Assembly: GCF_000372725.1 (NCBI RefSeq) | Contig: NW_005198965.1 | Span: 528,833 to 592,832, forward strand | Source of the DNA: Emiliania huxleyi CCMP1516 | Lineage: Eukaryota; Haptophyta; Isochrysidales; Noelaerhabdaceae | DNA length: 64,000 nucleotides | Reading direction: 5' to 3' | Part shown: positions 9,061-20,806 of the stretch, piece after piece | Position numbering within the stretch: the stretch's first letter is position 1 | Layout: every line of letters starts with the position of its first letter | The notes under the pieces: model-generated | What the model saw: the letters and a program-made list of their open reading frames with translations, nothing else | The model's database searches: none | Told to the model about the DNA's origin: nothing | Program-made: the position numbers and the translations under genes

Positions 9061-12000
9061 TGTGCTGCGATGGGCGTGGGGGCGGCGTGCTCGCGGTGCG
9101 TGTCGCGCGGGCGTGTCGCGCGGGCGTGTCGCGGGGGCGTGTCGCGGGGGCGTGTCGCAGCAGGGGACGCCCGCCCTTCTGTGTGGTGCACCACACGGTC
9201 ACAGCGGCACCGGACCTCGAGATGTGGAGAGACGAGCCGAGAGGAGCCGGGGAGGAGCCGAGAGGGGCCCCGTGCTGCCGTGGGGAGCCGTGGGGAGCCG
9301 ACGGGAGGAGGGATGTGCAGAGAGGAGCAGAGAGCCGAGTGAGCCGAGAGACCATAGAGAGGTGGCCGAGCAGGGGCCGGGCAGGGACAGCAGAGAGGGG
9401 CCGAGACGCGCAGGGAGGGGCGGAGAGGGCCGGAGGGGAGCCGAGGGGAGGAGAGGGGAGTCGGGAGGAGCCGGACGAGCGGAGACGCACCGAGAGGGAG
9501 CCGAGGCGAGGAGCGAGAGGAGTCGAGAGGAGCGAAGCGGAGCAGGGAGGACGAGCAAGGCCCCAGGGGCCGAGAGGAGCCGATGGGGTCCGAGGGGAGG
9601 GGAGGGGAAGGAGGGGGGGGGGGGGTTGGGCGAGAGGAGCCGAGAGGCGCCCGAGAAGAGCCCGAGGAGCCCGAGAGGAGCCCGAGAGGAGCCCGAGAGG
9701 AGCCCGAGAGCAGGAGGGCGTGGGCGTGCAGCCCGAGAGGAGCCCGAGAGGGGGCTGCGTGTGTGGCGCGGGCGAGGTTCGTCACTCGCGCTGCATGGCG
9801 GGCGCCGTGTGGGCTGTTGTCGGTGTGGTGAGTGCGTCGGAGTCCAACGCGCGTGTGTGCCTGAGAATGTGTGAACGTGTATGTGTACGTGTGCTGAGAG
9901 TCACGTGTACATGTGTGGGTGCTGCGCAGTCCCGCCGCAGGCCGCAGGAGCTCAGGAGGGGGGGCGGTGTCGTGTCGGGTCGTGCCCCGGGTGCTGTGAT
10001 GGGCGTGGGGGCGGCGTGCTCGCGGTGCGTGTCGCGCGGGCGTGTCGCGCGGGCGTGTCGCGGGGGCGTGTCGCGGGGGCGTGTCGCAGCAGGGGACGCC
10101 CGCCCTTCTGTGTGGTGCACCACACGGTCACAGCGGCACCGGACCTCGAGATGTGGAGAGACGAGCCGAGAGGGGGGGGGCGTTGGGCGAGAGGGGGGGG
10201 AGGAGCCCGAGAAGAGCCCGAGGAGCCCGAGAGGAGCCCGAGAGGAGCCCGAGAGGAGCCCGAGAGGAGCCCGAGAGCAGGAGGGCGTGGGCGTGCAGCT
10301 CAGGGGATCCCGAGAGGGGGCTGCGTGTGTGGCGCGGGCGAGGTGCGTCACTCGCGCTGCGTGGCGGGCGCCGTGTGGGCTGTTGTTGGTGTGGTGAGGG
10401 TGTCGGAGTCCAACGCGCGTGTGTGCCTGAGAATGTGTGAACGTGTATGTGTACGTGTGCTGAGAGTCACGTGTACGTGTCGCAGTCCCGCCGCAGGCCG
10501 CAGGAGCTCAGGAGGGGGGGCGGTGTCGTGTCGGGTCGTGCCCCGGGTGCTGTGATGGGCGTGGGGGCGGCGTGCTCGCGGTGCGTGTCGCGCGGGCGTG
10601 TCGCGCGGGCGTGTCGCGGGGGCGTGTCGCGGGGGCGTGTCGCAGCAGGGGACGCCCGCCCTTCTGTGTGGTGCACCACACGGTCACAGCGGCACCGGAC
10701 CTCGAGATGTGGAGAGACGAGCCGAGAGGGGGGGGGCGTTGGGCGAGAGGGGGGGGAGGAGCCCGAGAAGAGCCCGAGGAGCCCGAGAGGAGCCCGAGAG
10801 GAGCCCGAGAGCAGGAGGGCGTGGGCGTGCAGCTCAGGGGATCCCGAGAGGGGGCTGCGTGTGTGGCGCGGGCGAGGTGCGTCACTCGCGCTGCGTGGCG
10901 GGCGCCGTGTGGGCTGTTGTTGGTGTGGTGAGGGTGTCGGAGTCCAACGCGCGTGTGTGCCTGAGAATGTGTGAACGTGTATGTGTACGTGTGCTGAGAG
11001 TCACGTGTACGTGTCGCAGTCCCGCCGCAGGCCGCAGGAGCTCAGGAGGGGGGGCGTTGTCGTGTCGGGTCGTGCCCCGGGTGCTGTGATGGGCGTGGGG
11101 GCGTGCGTGTCGCGCGGGCGTGTCGCGCGGGCGTGTCGCGGGGGCGTGTCGCGGGGGCGTGTCGCAGCAGGGGACGCCCGCCCTTCTGTGTGGTGCACCA
11201 CACGGTCACAGCGGCACCGGACCTCGAGATGTGGAGAGACGAGCCGAGAGGGGGGGGGCGTTGGGCGAGAGGGGGGGGAGAGGAGCTCGAGAAGAGCCCG
11301 AGAAGAGCCCGAGAGGAGCCCGAGAGGAGCCCGAGAGGAGCCCGAGAGGAGCCCGAGAGCAGGAAGGTGTGGGCGTGCAGCCCGAGAGGAGCCCGAGAGG
11401 GGGCTGCGTGTGTGGCGCGGGCGAGGTGCGTCACCCGCGCTGCGTGGCGGGCGCCGTGTGGGCTGTTGTTGGTGTGGTGAGGGTGTCGGAGTCCAACGCG
11501 CGTGTGTGCCTGAGAATGTGTGAACGTGTGTGTGTACGTGTGCTGAGAGTCACGTGTACGTGTCGCAGTCCCGCCGCAGGCCGCAGGAGCTCAGGAGGGG
11601 GGGCGGTGTCGTGTCGGGTCGTGCCCCGGGTGCTGTGATGGGCGTGGGGGCGGCGTGCTCGCGGTGCGTGTCGCGCGGGCGTGTCGCGCGGGCGTGTCGC
11701 GGGGGCGTGTCGCGGGGGCGTGTCGCAGCAGGGGACGCCCGCCCTCCTGTGTGGTGCACCACACGGTCACAGCGGCACCGGACCTCGAGATGTGGAGAGA
11801 CGAGCCGAGAGGGGGGGGGGGCGTTGGGCGAGAGGGGGGGGAGAGGAGCCCGAGAAGAGCCCGAGAAGAGCCCGAGGAGCCCGAGAGGAGCCCGAGAGGA
11901 GCCCGAGAGCAGGAAGGCGTGGGCGTGCAGCTCAGGGGATCCCGGGAGGGGGCTGCGTGTGTGGCGCGGGCGAGGTGCGTCGCTCGCGCTGCGCGGGCGA

Positions 12001-12110
12001 GGCTAGTCACTCGTGCTGCGTTGCGGCGGGCGCCGTGTGGGCTGTTGTTGGTGTGGTGAGGGTGTCGGAGTCCATCGCGCGTGTGTGCCTGAGAGTCGTG
12101 TGAACGTGTG
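9019..12110 (+). repeat. Five-unit tandem array, about 520-930 bp per unit
   Basis: Each unit has the same order of parts: GTCGTGCCCCGGG, GATGGGCGTGGGGGCG, four or five GCGTGTCGCG(C/G)GG copies, a perfect 16-bp palindrome, CTCGAGATGTGGAGAGACGAG, a run of GAGCCCGAGAGG 12-mers, then TGTGTGGCGCGGGCGAGG and GTGTGTGCCTGAGAATGTGT. The palindrome GTGTGGTGCACCACAC lies at 9181, 10110, 10666, 11188 and 11749. Unit 1 is about 390 bp longer through expansion of the GAGCC block. Long open frames occur on both strands only because the array is GC-rich and repetitive; they are not called as genes. Confidence 0.92.
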
Positions 12111-12183
12111 TGTATGTGTATGTGTGCTGTGCGCAGTCCCACAGGAGCTCAGGCAGCGTCGTGGCGCAGTGTGGCGCGTGTGG

Positions 12184-13586
12184 TTATGCCGCATCTAAAA
12201 AGAGCCGCACTGTGGAGCAAGCGTCGTCGAGCTGCCGCGTCAGCAGCACCGTGCGGCACGCGGCCAGCGCCCTGCTGCACAGCACCCCGGTGGGGGTCAC
12301 CGCCGAGTCGGCCGCAGCCCGCGCAGCGGGCCCACGCCCAGCCTCGAGCGCGAGCGCTCGCAGCGCGCGGACGAGCGACCCCGCCTCTGCAGACAGGCCC
12401 TGGGGCAAGGCACACTGGGGCTCCTCTGCGAAGCGCAGCACGTCCTCGCACTCGGACAGCGCAAGCGAGCCCGCCGCGACCGCCAGCCGCTCGTCGACGT
12501 GCCGCGCCGCAGGCCCCGCAAACGGAGGGGGGATCTGCGCGAGCATCCGCGCCGCCGCCTCGGGAGGCAGCAGCAGCCGCTGCAGCGCTTGCTGGACGGC
12601 CTACTTAGTCATTGGGCGCCCTCTGTGGGTGCTGCTCTGACGAGATTGAGCGGCGCCGGGCGAGAGAGGGCCGACGCGAGCCCGGCGTAGCGTCCGTGAG
12701 GCACCCGCCGCGCAAGCCGCACCAGCTCGTCCGCGCCACCCCCTCCGGCCTGGACGGCGTCAAAGTCGGCGTGCGTCACGGCGCGGCGCTGGAGCGCGGG
12801 CAGCGCCGCCGACGCAACCTCGACCCCCGTCACGGCGCTGCCCTCCCTCTCCTCCTCGTCGACGCAGCGAGCGATGTGCTCGACGACGGCGCGGATGTAG
12901 GCGAAAAGCTGCTGCGGTGTTCCCACCGCACCTTCGCCGATGCCGCACTTGTCGACGTACAGTATACGCCAGGACAGCGCCGCCGCGCCCGCCGCCGCGG
13001 CCTCGGCCCCGCCCCTGGCCGCCCCGCGCTCCACCTCGTGCCCCGCGTGCAGCGCTAGGAAGCACGCAGCGTACCGAGCCGCCTTGCTCGGAGTCAGGCA
13101 GGCGCCCTTGCCCGGTCCGCACAGCGTCGCCAGCCCGGCGCACGCCGCCTCCGCGCCGATGGCGCGTGCAGTGACAATCAGCACGCGACCGAGTCGCTCC
13201 ACCATCGCCCTGTTGCTGAACCACAGCGCGTGCGCCTTGATCTGGCAAGTTGCGACCGACTGGGCGAGGCGCGCGTGCATGAGCAGAATGAGCCGGCGCT
13301 CGCCAGCGGTGCCCGTCCAGGCATGCCACCTCTGCCCGGCGCTGGTGGGGAGGCAGCGGCTGGTAAGGCGCTCCAGTTCAAGCATCAGAAACTCCTGCCG
13401 CGCACGTGCCTGCTCCCACTCCTCCCCTGCGGGTACCGCCGCCGAAAGCGCCGCCGTGAGCTTCTCCGTCGTGTTGGCTCCGAGTAGGAGAGACACCGCC
13501 GCGAGCCCGTCGGTGCGGGCTCGTTTTGGGGCCGGCTCGCCGTCCGGCCCGTCGGGACCTCTGCGGCATCGCTTTGTTTTCACCAT
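12184..13586 (-). CDS. Unrecognised nuclear-type protein, two exons
   Basis: Predicted 453 residues: exon 13586-12642 and exon 12600-12184, joined in phase 0 across a 41-nt intron (GTCAGA to GTAG, with TGACTAAG close to the acceptor). The start codon is the ATG before VKTKRCRRGPDGPDG; the basic stretch KPKRAR-like (PAPKRART, residues 17-24) suggests nuclear import. The body is Ala/Leu/Arg-rich helix with scattered Cys and a conserved-looking SWRILYVDKCGIGEG. No family is recognised. The open frame continues upstream of this ATG through repeat sequence, so the start is chosen by context. Confidence 0.6.
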
Positions 13587-14061
13587 CGGCTCGCCCTGAT
13601 AGGCAAATCGGGTTGCGCACCATCGCTCAGTGCGGGAGGGTACAATACGTCGCGGGAAGTGTGGACGGCGGCTATGAAAAAAATAAGAAAATTTTCCACG
13701 TTGTCGAGGCTTTTTGCATCGGATCGGGCGACGACGAGACCCGCCGCTGGCATGTATGCCGCCGACGACGACAATCAAGCATGATTCCGCCCTGGCTGCC
13801 TGCCGCAATATGAGGCGCCGTCTGTGGGTGCTACGGAAACCGATGCGGGTATCGCTGCCAAGGCTCCAAGGGGAGGGCTCTACCTCTATAGTGTCTGTAG
13901 ACGAGAGAGACGAGAGACGAGAGAGGCGGGCTCGGTCCTCGCACCTCGGTCGCGCTCGCGTCGAGGGAGGGGCGGGTGCGTCCGCGCGGTGTTGTGGTCT
14001 CGCCGCTGAGAGTGACTGAGTATGGCGGCCGCCGCACACGGCACACACGCCGAGCGCACTC

Positions 14062-14180
<119 letters not shown>

Positions 14181-14205
14181 GAACTTCCGCTCCGAAAAAG
14201 TGGGG

Positions 14206-14326
14206 TGACCGGGCTAGGGCTCTCTAGTCCGTAACCCGATGCCGAGCGTCTGGCCAACTGGGTGCGCTTTTCTTAGCTCCCCGGTCCTGAACGGTAGGTT
14301 AATGATTGCACTCCAAGTGCTCCAAG
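14206..14326 (-). repeat. Dispersed repeat family A, copy 2
   Basis: Read on the minus strand this repeats the block order of copy 1 (CTTGGAGCACTTGGAGTGCA, CCGGGGAGCTA, GCGCACCC) and then adds CTAGAGAGCCCTAGCCC. Copy 3 at 58937-59065 shares that last block. Confidence 0.7.
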
Positions 14327-14605
14327 TCCGTGGCTGTGCGCGAATCCGAATCCGAAATGGACGCAAGGTCTCGCCGGGCCGTCATCTGCGACGCGGAGGG
14401 AGCAGAGCACCGGCTCACCGGCTGCCACGGAACGGCCTGGGGGTGCCAGCCGCCCACCGTGCCTCTGAGGCATCGCGCGGGGCGGTGGGGACGCGCGCAC
14501 GTGTATCGGCGGTGTGAAGATTTCTTCTCGCTCAATATAACAAGGTGTCTGTTTTGTGTGAATTCGCTAACGAAATATCCACAGACAGCTGAAAGGGTGT
14601 GAGGT

Positions 14606-14981
14606 GTGAAATCATTTAAGGTGGTTTTGAGAGTTTTGTCCTCGGACGACAGCGGCGACCCCGACGACGAGGAGGGCGGAGAGTCCGGCTCCGCGTCCGA
14701 ATTCGACCTCGAGGACGGGCCGGACCTCGCTCCACGGTGGCCGGCCCCGGCGCGGGGCGGACTTCGCTCCGCGAGGCACAAGATGAGCGACATCCCCAAG
14801 TACGAGCTCTCCTCCGTGTCGACGAATGGCTTCAAGGCGATGCTGTCGGACGTGATCGTTTATAATTATATGGTCATGGAGGGCGAGGCGGGGCTGCTTA
14901 AGCTGCTCGAGGAGCTGGGCAGCGACATCCATCCCGCCATCTACGGGGTCATCCTCGACGGTGACGCGAGCAAACAACAAA
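14606..14981 (+). CDS. Partial coding piece, unknown protein
   Basis: An open frame with an acidic segment (about 14640-14730, DDSGDPDDEEGG) and then a protein-like stretch with MSDIPKYELSSVSTNG and LLKLLEELGSDIHPAIYGV. It runs directly into the dispersed repeat at 14982, which supplies the last codons. Together with the decayed piece at 16082-16410 it may be the remnant of one gene cut by repeats. No family recognised. Confidence 0.4.
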
Positions 14982-15049
14982 AGCGCATCTCTCTCTCTGT
15001 TGTGCGAGGCGTGAACCGCGCCATTCGCTCTCACCTGGCAACCCTGTCT
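14982..15049 (+). repeat. Dispersed repeat family E, copy 1
   Basis: A 68-bp segment starting AGCGCATCTCTCTCTCTGTT and ending CAACCCTGTCT. It recurs inverted, with about one mismatch, at 59214-59281. The near identity over sharp limits suggests a fairly recent dispersal. Confidence 0.8.
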
Positions 15050-15059
15050 TGCACCTATT

Positions 15060-15260
15060 TTGGCGCTCTGATCTCGAGTGCCACCCTTTGCAGCCCTGTG
15101 ATCTTGACAGCACCCCTCTCAGGCCTATGATCCTCAGCGTGCCCCCTCCATCCAGGTCTGCTGATGCCCACAGACCCTGCCGTGGGTGCTTGATCCTGAG
15201 GCGCGCCCCCGCCGGTGCTGTGATCCTGAGAGGGGTGTCTGTGATCCTGAGAGAGGCTTA
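15060..15260. repeat. TGATCCTGAG-type minisatellite
   Basis: Irregular repeats of TGATC(C/T)TGA(G/C) with G- or C-rich spacers, about 20-30 bp apart, directly follow the family E copy. Confidence 0.5.
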
Positions 15261-15494
15261 TCTGGCTCCCGCACGCGCTGGCGCGAGGCATGGCGCATGC
15301 AACGCGCAGCAATGCTCTCCTCGCCCCACCAAATGCGACCGTCCTCGCAGCCGACAGTCCACCGCCTGCTAAAGAAGCACTGCGATGAATGCGGCACCGG
15401 CGACGCATGGCAGGCTGGGGTCATGACGCAGTTATAGGGTGTTGTGTGCCGTCAGAGGGACTCTCTGTGTGTCAGTGATAGTCAGGGCCGTCCA

Positions 15495-15767
15495 TCAGAG
15501 CTCCAGTATGCAGTAAGCTCGTTGGGTAAGCCGCCAGGCGCTGAGCTGCTGCGGTGATAGCAGCCCCTGGGCAGCTTCTTGCAGTTGCAGGTTGGGGGTG
15601 CACTCGTAGAGGGCTTGAGCGGCCGCGGCGCGTGCAGCAACATCTGCGGGTGGGCGGCTTGCGCTGGAACCTTCCCTCCGCCATCGCGTAGTCGGCCCGC
15701 GGCGTTGCGCGCGTCGACTTCCTCCTCCCCTCCCCTCCATCGGCTGCTTCCACCGGGCGGAGAGCAC
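15495..15767 (-). CDS. Short open frame, unsupported product
   Basis: A 90-codon frame whose last 45 codons (ADVAARAAAAQALYECTPNL, then helical residues to a stop) read like a helical protein end. No family, promoter or splice context is clear. It could be a last exon or chance. Confidence 0.25.
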   Translation of the reverse strand: MLSARWKQPMEGRGGGSRRAQRRGPTTRWRREGSSASRPPADVAARAAAAQALYECTPNLQLQEAAQGLLSPQQLSAWRLTQRAYCILEL

Positions 15768-15892
15768 AGTCGCGAGTCATCTCCGTCCCCGGTGTGACGG
15801 TACGGGGGAGAAGTAAGCGGGGTGATGGCGCCGATGAATCCGGGCTCTGAGCACGCCTACTGCTGACGATCTATGTAGCTAGTGCGGTGGGG

Positions 15893-16032
15893 TCTGGGAT
15901 AAGATGGTGAGGTGGGATAATGATGGTGAGGTGGGAAGGGAAGGTGAAGGTGGGAAGGGATGGTGATGGGTGGGAAGGGATGGTGATGGGTGGGAAGGGA
16001 TGGTGATGGTGAGGTGGGATGGTGATGAGAAA
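15893..16032. repeat. GGGAAGGGATGGTGAT minisatellite
   Basis: Purine-rich tandem repeat with units close to GGTGGGAAGGGATGGTGATG, three near-perfect copies and degenerate flanks. Confidence 0.9.
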
Positions 16033-16081
16033 GAGGTGGGACCGACGCCGAATAACTTACGGATTTTACTTTCGAATCCGT

Positions 16082-16410
16082 ATCGCGCTTGTTCACAGGA
16101 GAACGACAAGTACGACTTCGATCCTCAAGAGGACCTCATCGACCAGCTTCACCTGGACATGGGACGGATTTACGCGACCTTGAGAAGCAGCCACGGTTTG
16201 GCTTCCTCCCGGCGATGGCGAGTCTTTCGGCGCCCTCATGGCCGAGTCTTTCTGCGCCAAGCAGGTGGTGCACCGCGTCACCGCCTCAGTCTCAACGCGG
16301 AGGAGTACTCGATGGTGGTGATTCTCCGCATGAACCGCGCCTTCATTGGAGTACATGCGCAAGCACGAGAAGGACTATGAGCCCCGGCAAGTAGGTCTCC
16401 ATCGAGTTTG
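16082..16410 (+). pseudogene. Decayed coding relic
   Basis: The segment carries protein-like stretches spread over different frames (ENDKYDFDPQEDLIDQLHLD, NAEEYSMVVILRMNRAFI), with no single open frame across it. It therefore looks broken in several places. The origin, host gene or mobile element, is not recognised. Confidence 0.45.
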
Positions 16411-16439
16411 ATTCGCAGTCGTTCGCGGTTCGAATTAGT

Positions 16440-16785
16440 TGATAATCGCGCGAACTTGGTGGGGCGGTTCACGAACCAGTTCTCGCGAACCCAGTTCGCG
16501 AACCGCCGCGCGAACTTGGTGGGGGCGGTTCACGAACCAGTTCGCGAACCCAGTTCGCGAACCGGCGGTTCACCGCCGGTTCGCCAGACTCGGTTCGTTC
16601 ACGGTTCACGGTTCGCGGCGGGTGTCGCGGGAGGAGTCGGTTCACGGATCACGGTTCACGGACTCGGGGTGGGGGCTAGTCGGTTCACGGTTCGGGGTTC
16701 ACGGACTCGGGGCGGTTCGGGGTTCACGGACTCGGGGCGGGGGCTAGTTGGTTCACGGTTCACGGTTCACGATTCCGGCGTGAAC
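16440..16785. repeat. GGTTCACGG / GTTCGCGAAC repeats
   Basis: Two near-identical units of about 60 bp (16447-16565), each with CGCGAACTTGGTGGGG and GGTTCACGAACCAGTTC, are followed by many GGTTCACGG 9-mers to 16785. GTTCGCGAAC is itself palindromic. Confidence 0.85.
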
Positions 16786-17485
16786 TGAGAGGCCTGGACG
16801 AGACCGTGTGTGGGGTCTAGTGAGGTGTCTATGGACGCTCTCCTCACAGGCTAGCTGCCTACTGCTAGCCCTAACTCGCACTCACGGGTGATGACAATTC
16901 ATTGGGTGAGTGTTTGCGAGCAGAAGCGCGTGTGCTAGTTCTAGGCCGCACGTCGTGGCACTATGACGGAGTTAGACGTGCGGCCGCAGCGCGCCCGCCG
17001 CAGGCTCGGCGGTGCGCGCGTGTTAGCGAGAAAGTTGCGGGGAGAGCCATGCCCGACTTTTCGAAGGCGAGGCCTCTGCGACGAGTGCCAGCCGCGCTGC
17101 GGAGCCACGCCCTTCGAGCCGCGTCCCGTCGGCACCGTCCCTGAGTGCGTCCCACCTTGGCGGCACACACTCTCGACGAGGACAGTCCTGCTGACGAGAA
17201 CGTGTCGCGCGCCGGCGACGGTTGCGGCGGGGAGGTTTGTGTACGAAGCGACGATGGCACGACCGCCCTGCATCGAAGGCCGGGCAAGGGGTCGGCCCGC
17301 GCACGTTCCGCGAGGAACAGGAGGTCCCCCCCCCTCCCCCGGCCTGAGCAGCTACGGGTGGAAGGCAGCCCCTTGAGTCGAGGGCGGCGCGACCATTGCC
17401 CTGACTCAAAGACCAGCTAGCTGGCCCGTTCAGTTCAGATGGTCTCGCCGCCCCGCTCCGCGTCGCCCGCCCGCCGCGCCGCGCC
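16786..17485. other. No supported gene
   Basis: GC-rich sequence with overlapping open frames on both strands but no recognisable protein, promoter or repeat of note. Confidence 0.4.
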
Positions 17486-17492
17486 GCCACCC

Positions 17493-17695
17493 GATGATTG
17501 TTAATTCATTATTAATTAATTAATAAGTAATTACCCCACCCGCCGCCGCGCCGCCCCGCCCTGCGTCGCCCGCTGCCTCGCCGCGCGCCGTCGCCTCGCG
17601 CGCCGCGCCGCCGCCCGATGATTAATAATTAATAATTAATACCCGATGATTAATAATGTGTGTGTTTGTGTGTGTGTGTGTTTGTTTGCCCGATG
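17493..17695. repeat. AT islands in GC-rich sequence with CCGATGATTAATAATT repeats
   Basis: CCCGATGATTNTTAAT(T) occurs at about 17491, 17614 and 17641, each leading into TTAATTAATTAAT-like AT sequence and separated by GC-rich CGCCGCGCC blocks. The last copy is followed by a GT-rich run (17656-17690). The alternation of nearly pure AT and nearly pure GC is unusual here. Confidence 0.7.
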
Positions 17696-18240
17696 GCAGG
17701 GAAGGGCAGGGCAGCCGCGAGCGGCAAGTGGCGTCGGCGACGCGGCGAGGACACGATGGTGACGCCCACAGCGCAGCGTGCGCGGCAGCAGCGCCGCCGG
17801 CGGCCCCACGCCGCATCAGAGGCGCTCTGAGTGAGTCAGGCTGCGCTGCATAGCCTGCTGAGCACGCTCCCGACGAGCGGCGCGCCACGCGGGCCCGCCG
17901 CAGGCGACGCGGGCGGCGAGCCGATGCGTGCGCGTGTCGTAGGCGTAGGCAGCGCTGGCGAAGCGAGGCGGCCGGCGCCGGCCCCCAGAGGCGGTTGCAG
18001 CGAGAGAAGCAAGGCAAAAGATACTGTTGAAAGAGTGGGGAGCAGCCTGCCGTCGAGCAGCGCGCCGCGCAAGCCCGCTGCCGGCGACCCGATCGAGAGC
18101 TCGTATCATGGTACTATTCAACGCGCCATCGTGCCCGAGACGGCCCGCCCTGTCCCTGTAGGCCTTCCCAGAGAGCTTGGCGATGCTGTACAGAATGCCG
18201 AGAGCATACTGGGCAGGCTCCCGTCGAGCGACGAGCCATG

Positions 18241-18576
18241 CTGGCTCGTGGCGGGCGGCGAGCTCGAAGACCCGCCCGGAGCTTCGCCCAGCCCGGCGGG
18301 CCCGCCCGCACGCCCGCGGCCGCAGGCAAGGAAGGCAAGCTTCCCGGCGTCTATGCCAAGCGCTCACATGCCAAAAGACACCTCGCAGCGCGCGAGGCGT
18401 CACCGGAGCGGTACGCCTCGGCGCCGCGAGAGCAGCCGGTCTGCGTGGGCACCAAGCGGCCGCCGGGCGCCTCCGCACCGACGCGCGACGGGGGCGCCGC
18501 GGCAGCAGAGAGCCCTCCACCGCCATACCGTTTTTATGGCGGGTCCACCCTCTCGCCGGCGGTGTGATGTTGTGAT
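18241..18576 (+). repeat. Dispersed repeat family D, copy 1
   Basis: A 336-bp segment, about 98% identical to 24025-24364 in the same orientation. It ends in a hairpin (CCGCCATA and TATGGCGG around a 7-nt loop) followed by GTGTGATGTTGTGAT. Flanking sequences differ between copies, so this is a mobile or duplicated unit. No coding potential is convincing. Confidence 0.85.
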
Positions 18577-18604
18577 CAAAGAGATAACCCCAAATGACGT
18601 GTGA

Positions 18605-19200
18605 GTGTTAGATTTGTTTGGTATTGTATTGCTAAAAAATCTCTTTCAAGAGAGATATTTCCCATTTCGTGCACAAACCAGCCAACCTCCGGCGTGGATT
18701 AGCAGGGTTTGGACGGTCGCGGCCGCTGCCGCTCTCCCCGCGGCGCGGCGATGGGGCGCACCGTTGGCTCGTGGCCCGTCCACCCTGAACGAGGCTCCTG
18801 TCCGCCCTCGGCCGGCCGATCCGATCGGCGGGGAGCCGCCTCTGCGGCCGACTCGCCGGCCCGACCCGCCGCTCCGGAGCGGCGGTGCGCGCCAGCACAA
18901 GTTCGCTCCGCGAGCGAGGCGGGGCGATCCGCGCGTCGATCTCAACTTCGCCCTCGACCTCGACGGCTTCCAAGAGCGCACTCTGAAGCTTGCCTACACT
19001 CTCTACGAGAGCTCGCGAAAGCGTCTGGAGATTTGCGCTCGACGACGGGCTACCGGCGTCGACCACAAGAACTTGCCGCTGCGGCCAGTCAAGGCACGAC
19101 CGTGCGGCCCCACCGCCTGCAACTGCACGATCGACTACCGCCACTTGACGGCGCCCAACATGATGGGAATCGATGCGAGCATTGTGCGCGCCACGCCCCA
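18605..19200 (+). CDS. Partial coding piece, unknown protein
   Basis: In one open frame, the stretch at about 18930-19190 reads as non-repetitive protein (DPRVDLNFALDLDGFQERTL, KARPCGPTACNCTIDYRHLT) before turning into Pro/Arg low complexity. A few Cys are clustered, but no zinc motif is certain. It follows directly after family D copy 1. Gene limits cannot be set. Confidence 0.3.
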
Positions 19201-20170
19201 GCCCGCCCCGCCCCCCGCCCCCCGCCCCCCGCGCCCGCCCCGCCCCGCCCCTTGGCCGCTCCGCCGCGCTACCACCGCCGACGCGACGCCGCCGCGCTGC
19301 CACCGCCTCCGTACCGCGCGCCGCCTCGCTCGCGCCGCCACTCCCAGCACCTCGTCACCGCCACCCGCCCCGACACGCCGCCTGCACGCCGCCAGCACTG
19401 CGCCGCGACGCGACGCGGCGCCGGTGCGCCGCGTGCACGCCGTCGCAGCGCGCGCCACCGCAGCGGCGACACGCGCTCCCACCGCGTCCCTGGCCGCATC
19501 GAAGGCTGATCCCCTCGCTCCCTTGCCGCGCAGGCGGTCCGATGGATGAAGAACCACCGCGCGAGACTCAAGCGCGCGCGCCAGGCACGGGAGCGCCAGG
19601 CGCTTGCGCCCCCGGTGGCGCCCCCAGCGCGCTGACGCTGCTGCCACAGCGCACTGAACTTGCTGCTCGCTCTCTTGTGTACCGTGACTGCTTTGTGCGC
19701 TGTTGATAGAGTGTGTGCGCGTTTCTGCATCGCCACACATGAATACTCCCATGATCCTATTGTGTCTTTGCTGTGAGGAAACGGCCCCGCACCCGTTTTT
19801 CGCGTCTCGCCGCCAGAATCGGCCTGCCGGCCTCCTTTTCGGCTCTTTCTGCTACCGAATATATAGCGACAGCGACGTGTGGGTGTGGGTGCAGCGCGGC
19901 TGTGCCAGGAGCAGGACCGGGGCTGGAGGGCGCTCGGGAGCATCCGGTGTCGTCAGCCGCTTCGGCAGGGTCGGCCACGGCTTTTCAGTTTATGCGCTGG
20001 TCCGCACGTCATACCCGTGTCGGTGATACCCTGCTTTGCTCGGCGCTCGGCGGTTCGGCGCCCCGCGCCCGGTGGCACTGGAGAGAGGAGCGGCGGTTGT
20101 CGAGCGCCTGCTGTGAAGGTGGCGGTGTGCTGCAGAGCGGGGTGGCGCGGGGCCAGAAGGCGGCAGGAGA
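19201..20170. other. Low complexity and no supported gene
   Basis: CCGCCCCGCC-rich sequence to about 19500, then ordinary sequence without a recognisable gene. A TATA-like AATATATAG lies near 19860. Confidence 0.4.
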
Positions 20171-20175
20171 CAGGA

Positions 20176-20806
20176 AGGTATAGAGATTTGACGCGAGACG
20201 GCGACCGTCTTCGCGCCGCGACGGGCGACGGATGATGTCACGGAGTAGCGTCTCGCCGTGACGCAGCGGCGCCGCATCGTCAGACCCGAGGCGCGCCCTG
20301 TCGAAGCGCGCGTCGGCAGGTCCACCATCATCGAGCCAGGGTGCCACCAGGTGGAGGTGGTCAGCGGCGACCGCGGCCGCGATCGCGACGGGAATCACGA
20401 GGCCGGAACCCGCCGGCTCTGCAGAGACAGCCACCTCCCCCAGCTCGCCCGACGAGGTGCCTATGCCGCTGCTGTCGGCTGTGCTGCTGCGGCCCGCCGG
20501 GCCGGTCGGCACCGTCGGCACCGTCAGCGTGTCCCGGCTCTGCTCCAGGAGTTGCAAGCACGCCGCCCACTCCTTGCCCCTCTTGCGGTGACACAGCTGC
20601 TCAGCCGTGTCACACCGACGCACTCTGCTGTATTGATCACGATCGCAACCACGCGGCCGTCATGCAACGCGCACTGGCTTGGGCAGCAGAAGGAGGCGCC
20701 GTGCAGATCAAACTGCCAGAGGAGGGCCTCCTTGTGCTCGACCACCAGCGCAGGAGAGGTCAGTGTTTTCGTCGTCCGCCGACGATCGCTCTGCAGCCTC
20801 GCTCAT
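20176..20806 (-). CDS. Possible multi-exon gene, unknown product
   Basis: Protein-like sequence runs on the minus strand: a possible start at 20806 (MSEAAERSSADDENT), an exon-like piece near 20735-20620 (LLWQFDLHGASFCCPSQCAL, HDGRVVAIVINTAE) and a helical or low-complexity piece from about 20623 (KRGKEWAACLQLLEQSRDTL). CTGAC followed by pyrimidines and AAG near 20740 could be a splice acceptor. The change of frame near 20625 is unexplained. No family recognised. Confidence 0.3.

Noticed and set aside
7959-12103. Open frames of up to 812 codons through the tandem array
   Set aside because: They are open because the units are GC-rich and lack stops; the translations are repeats with no protein-like composition.
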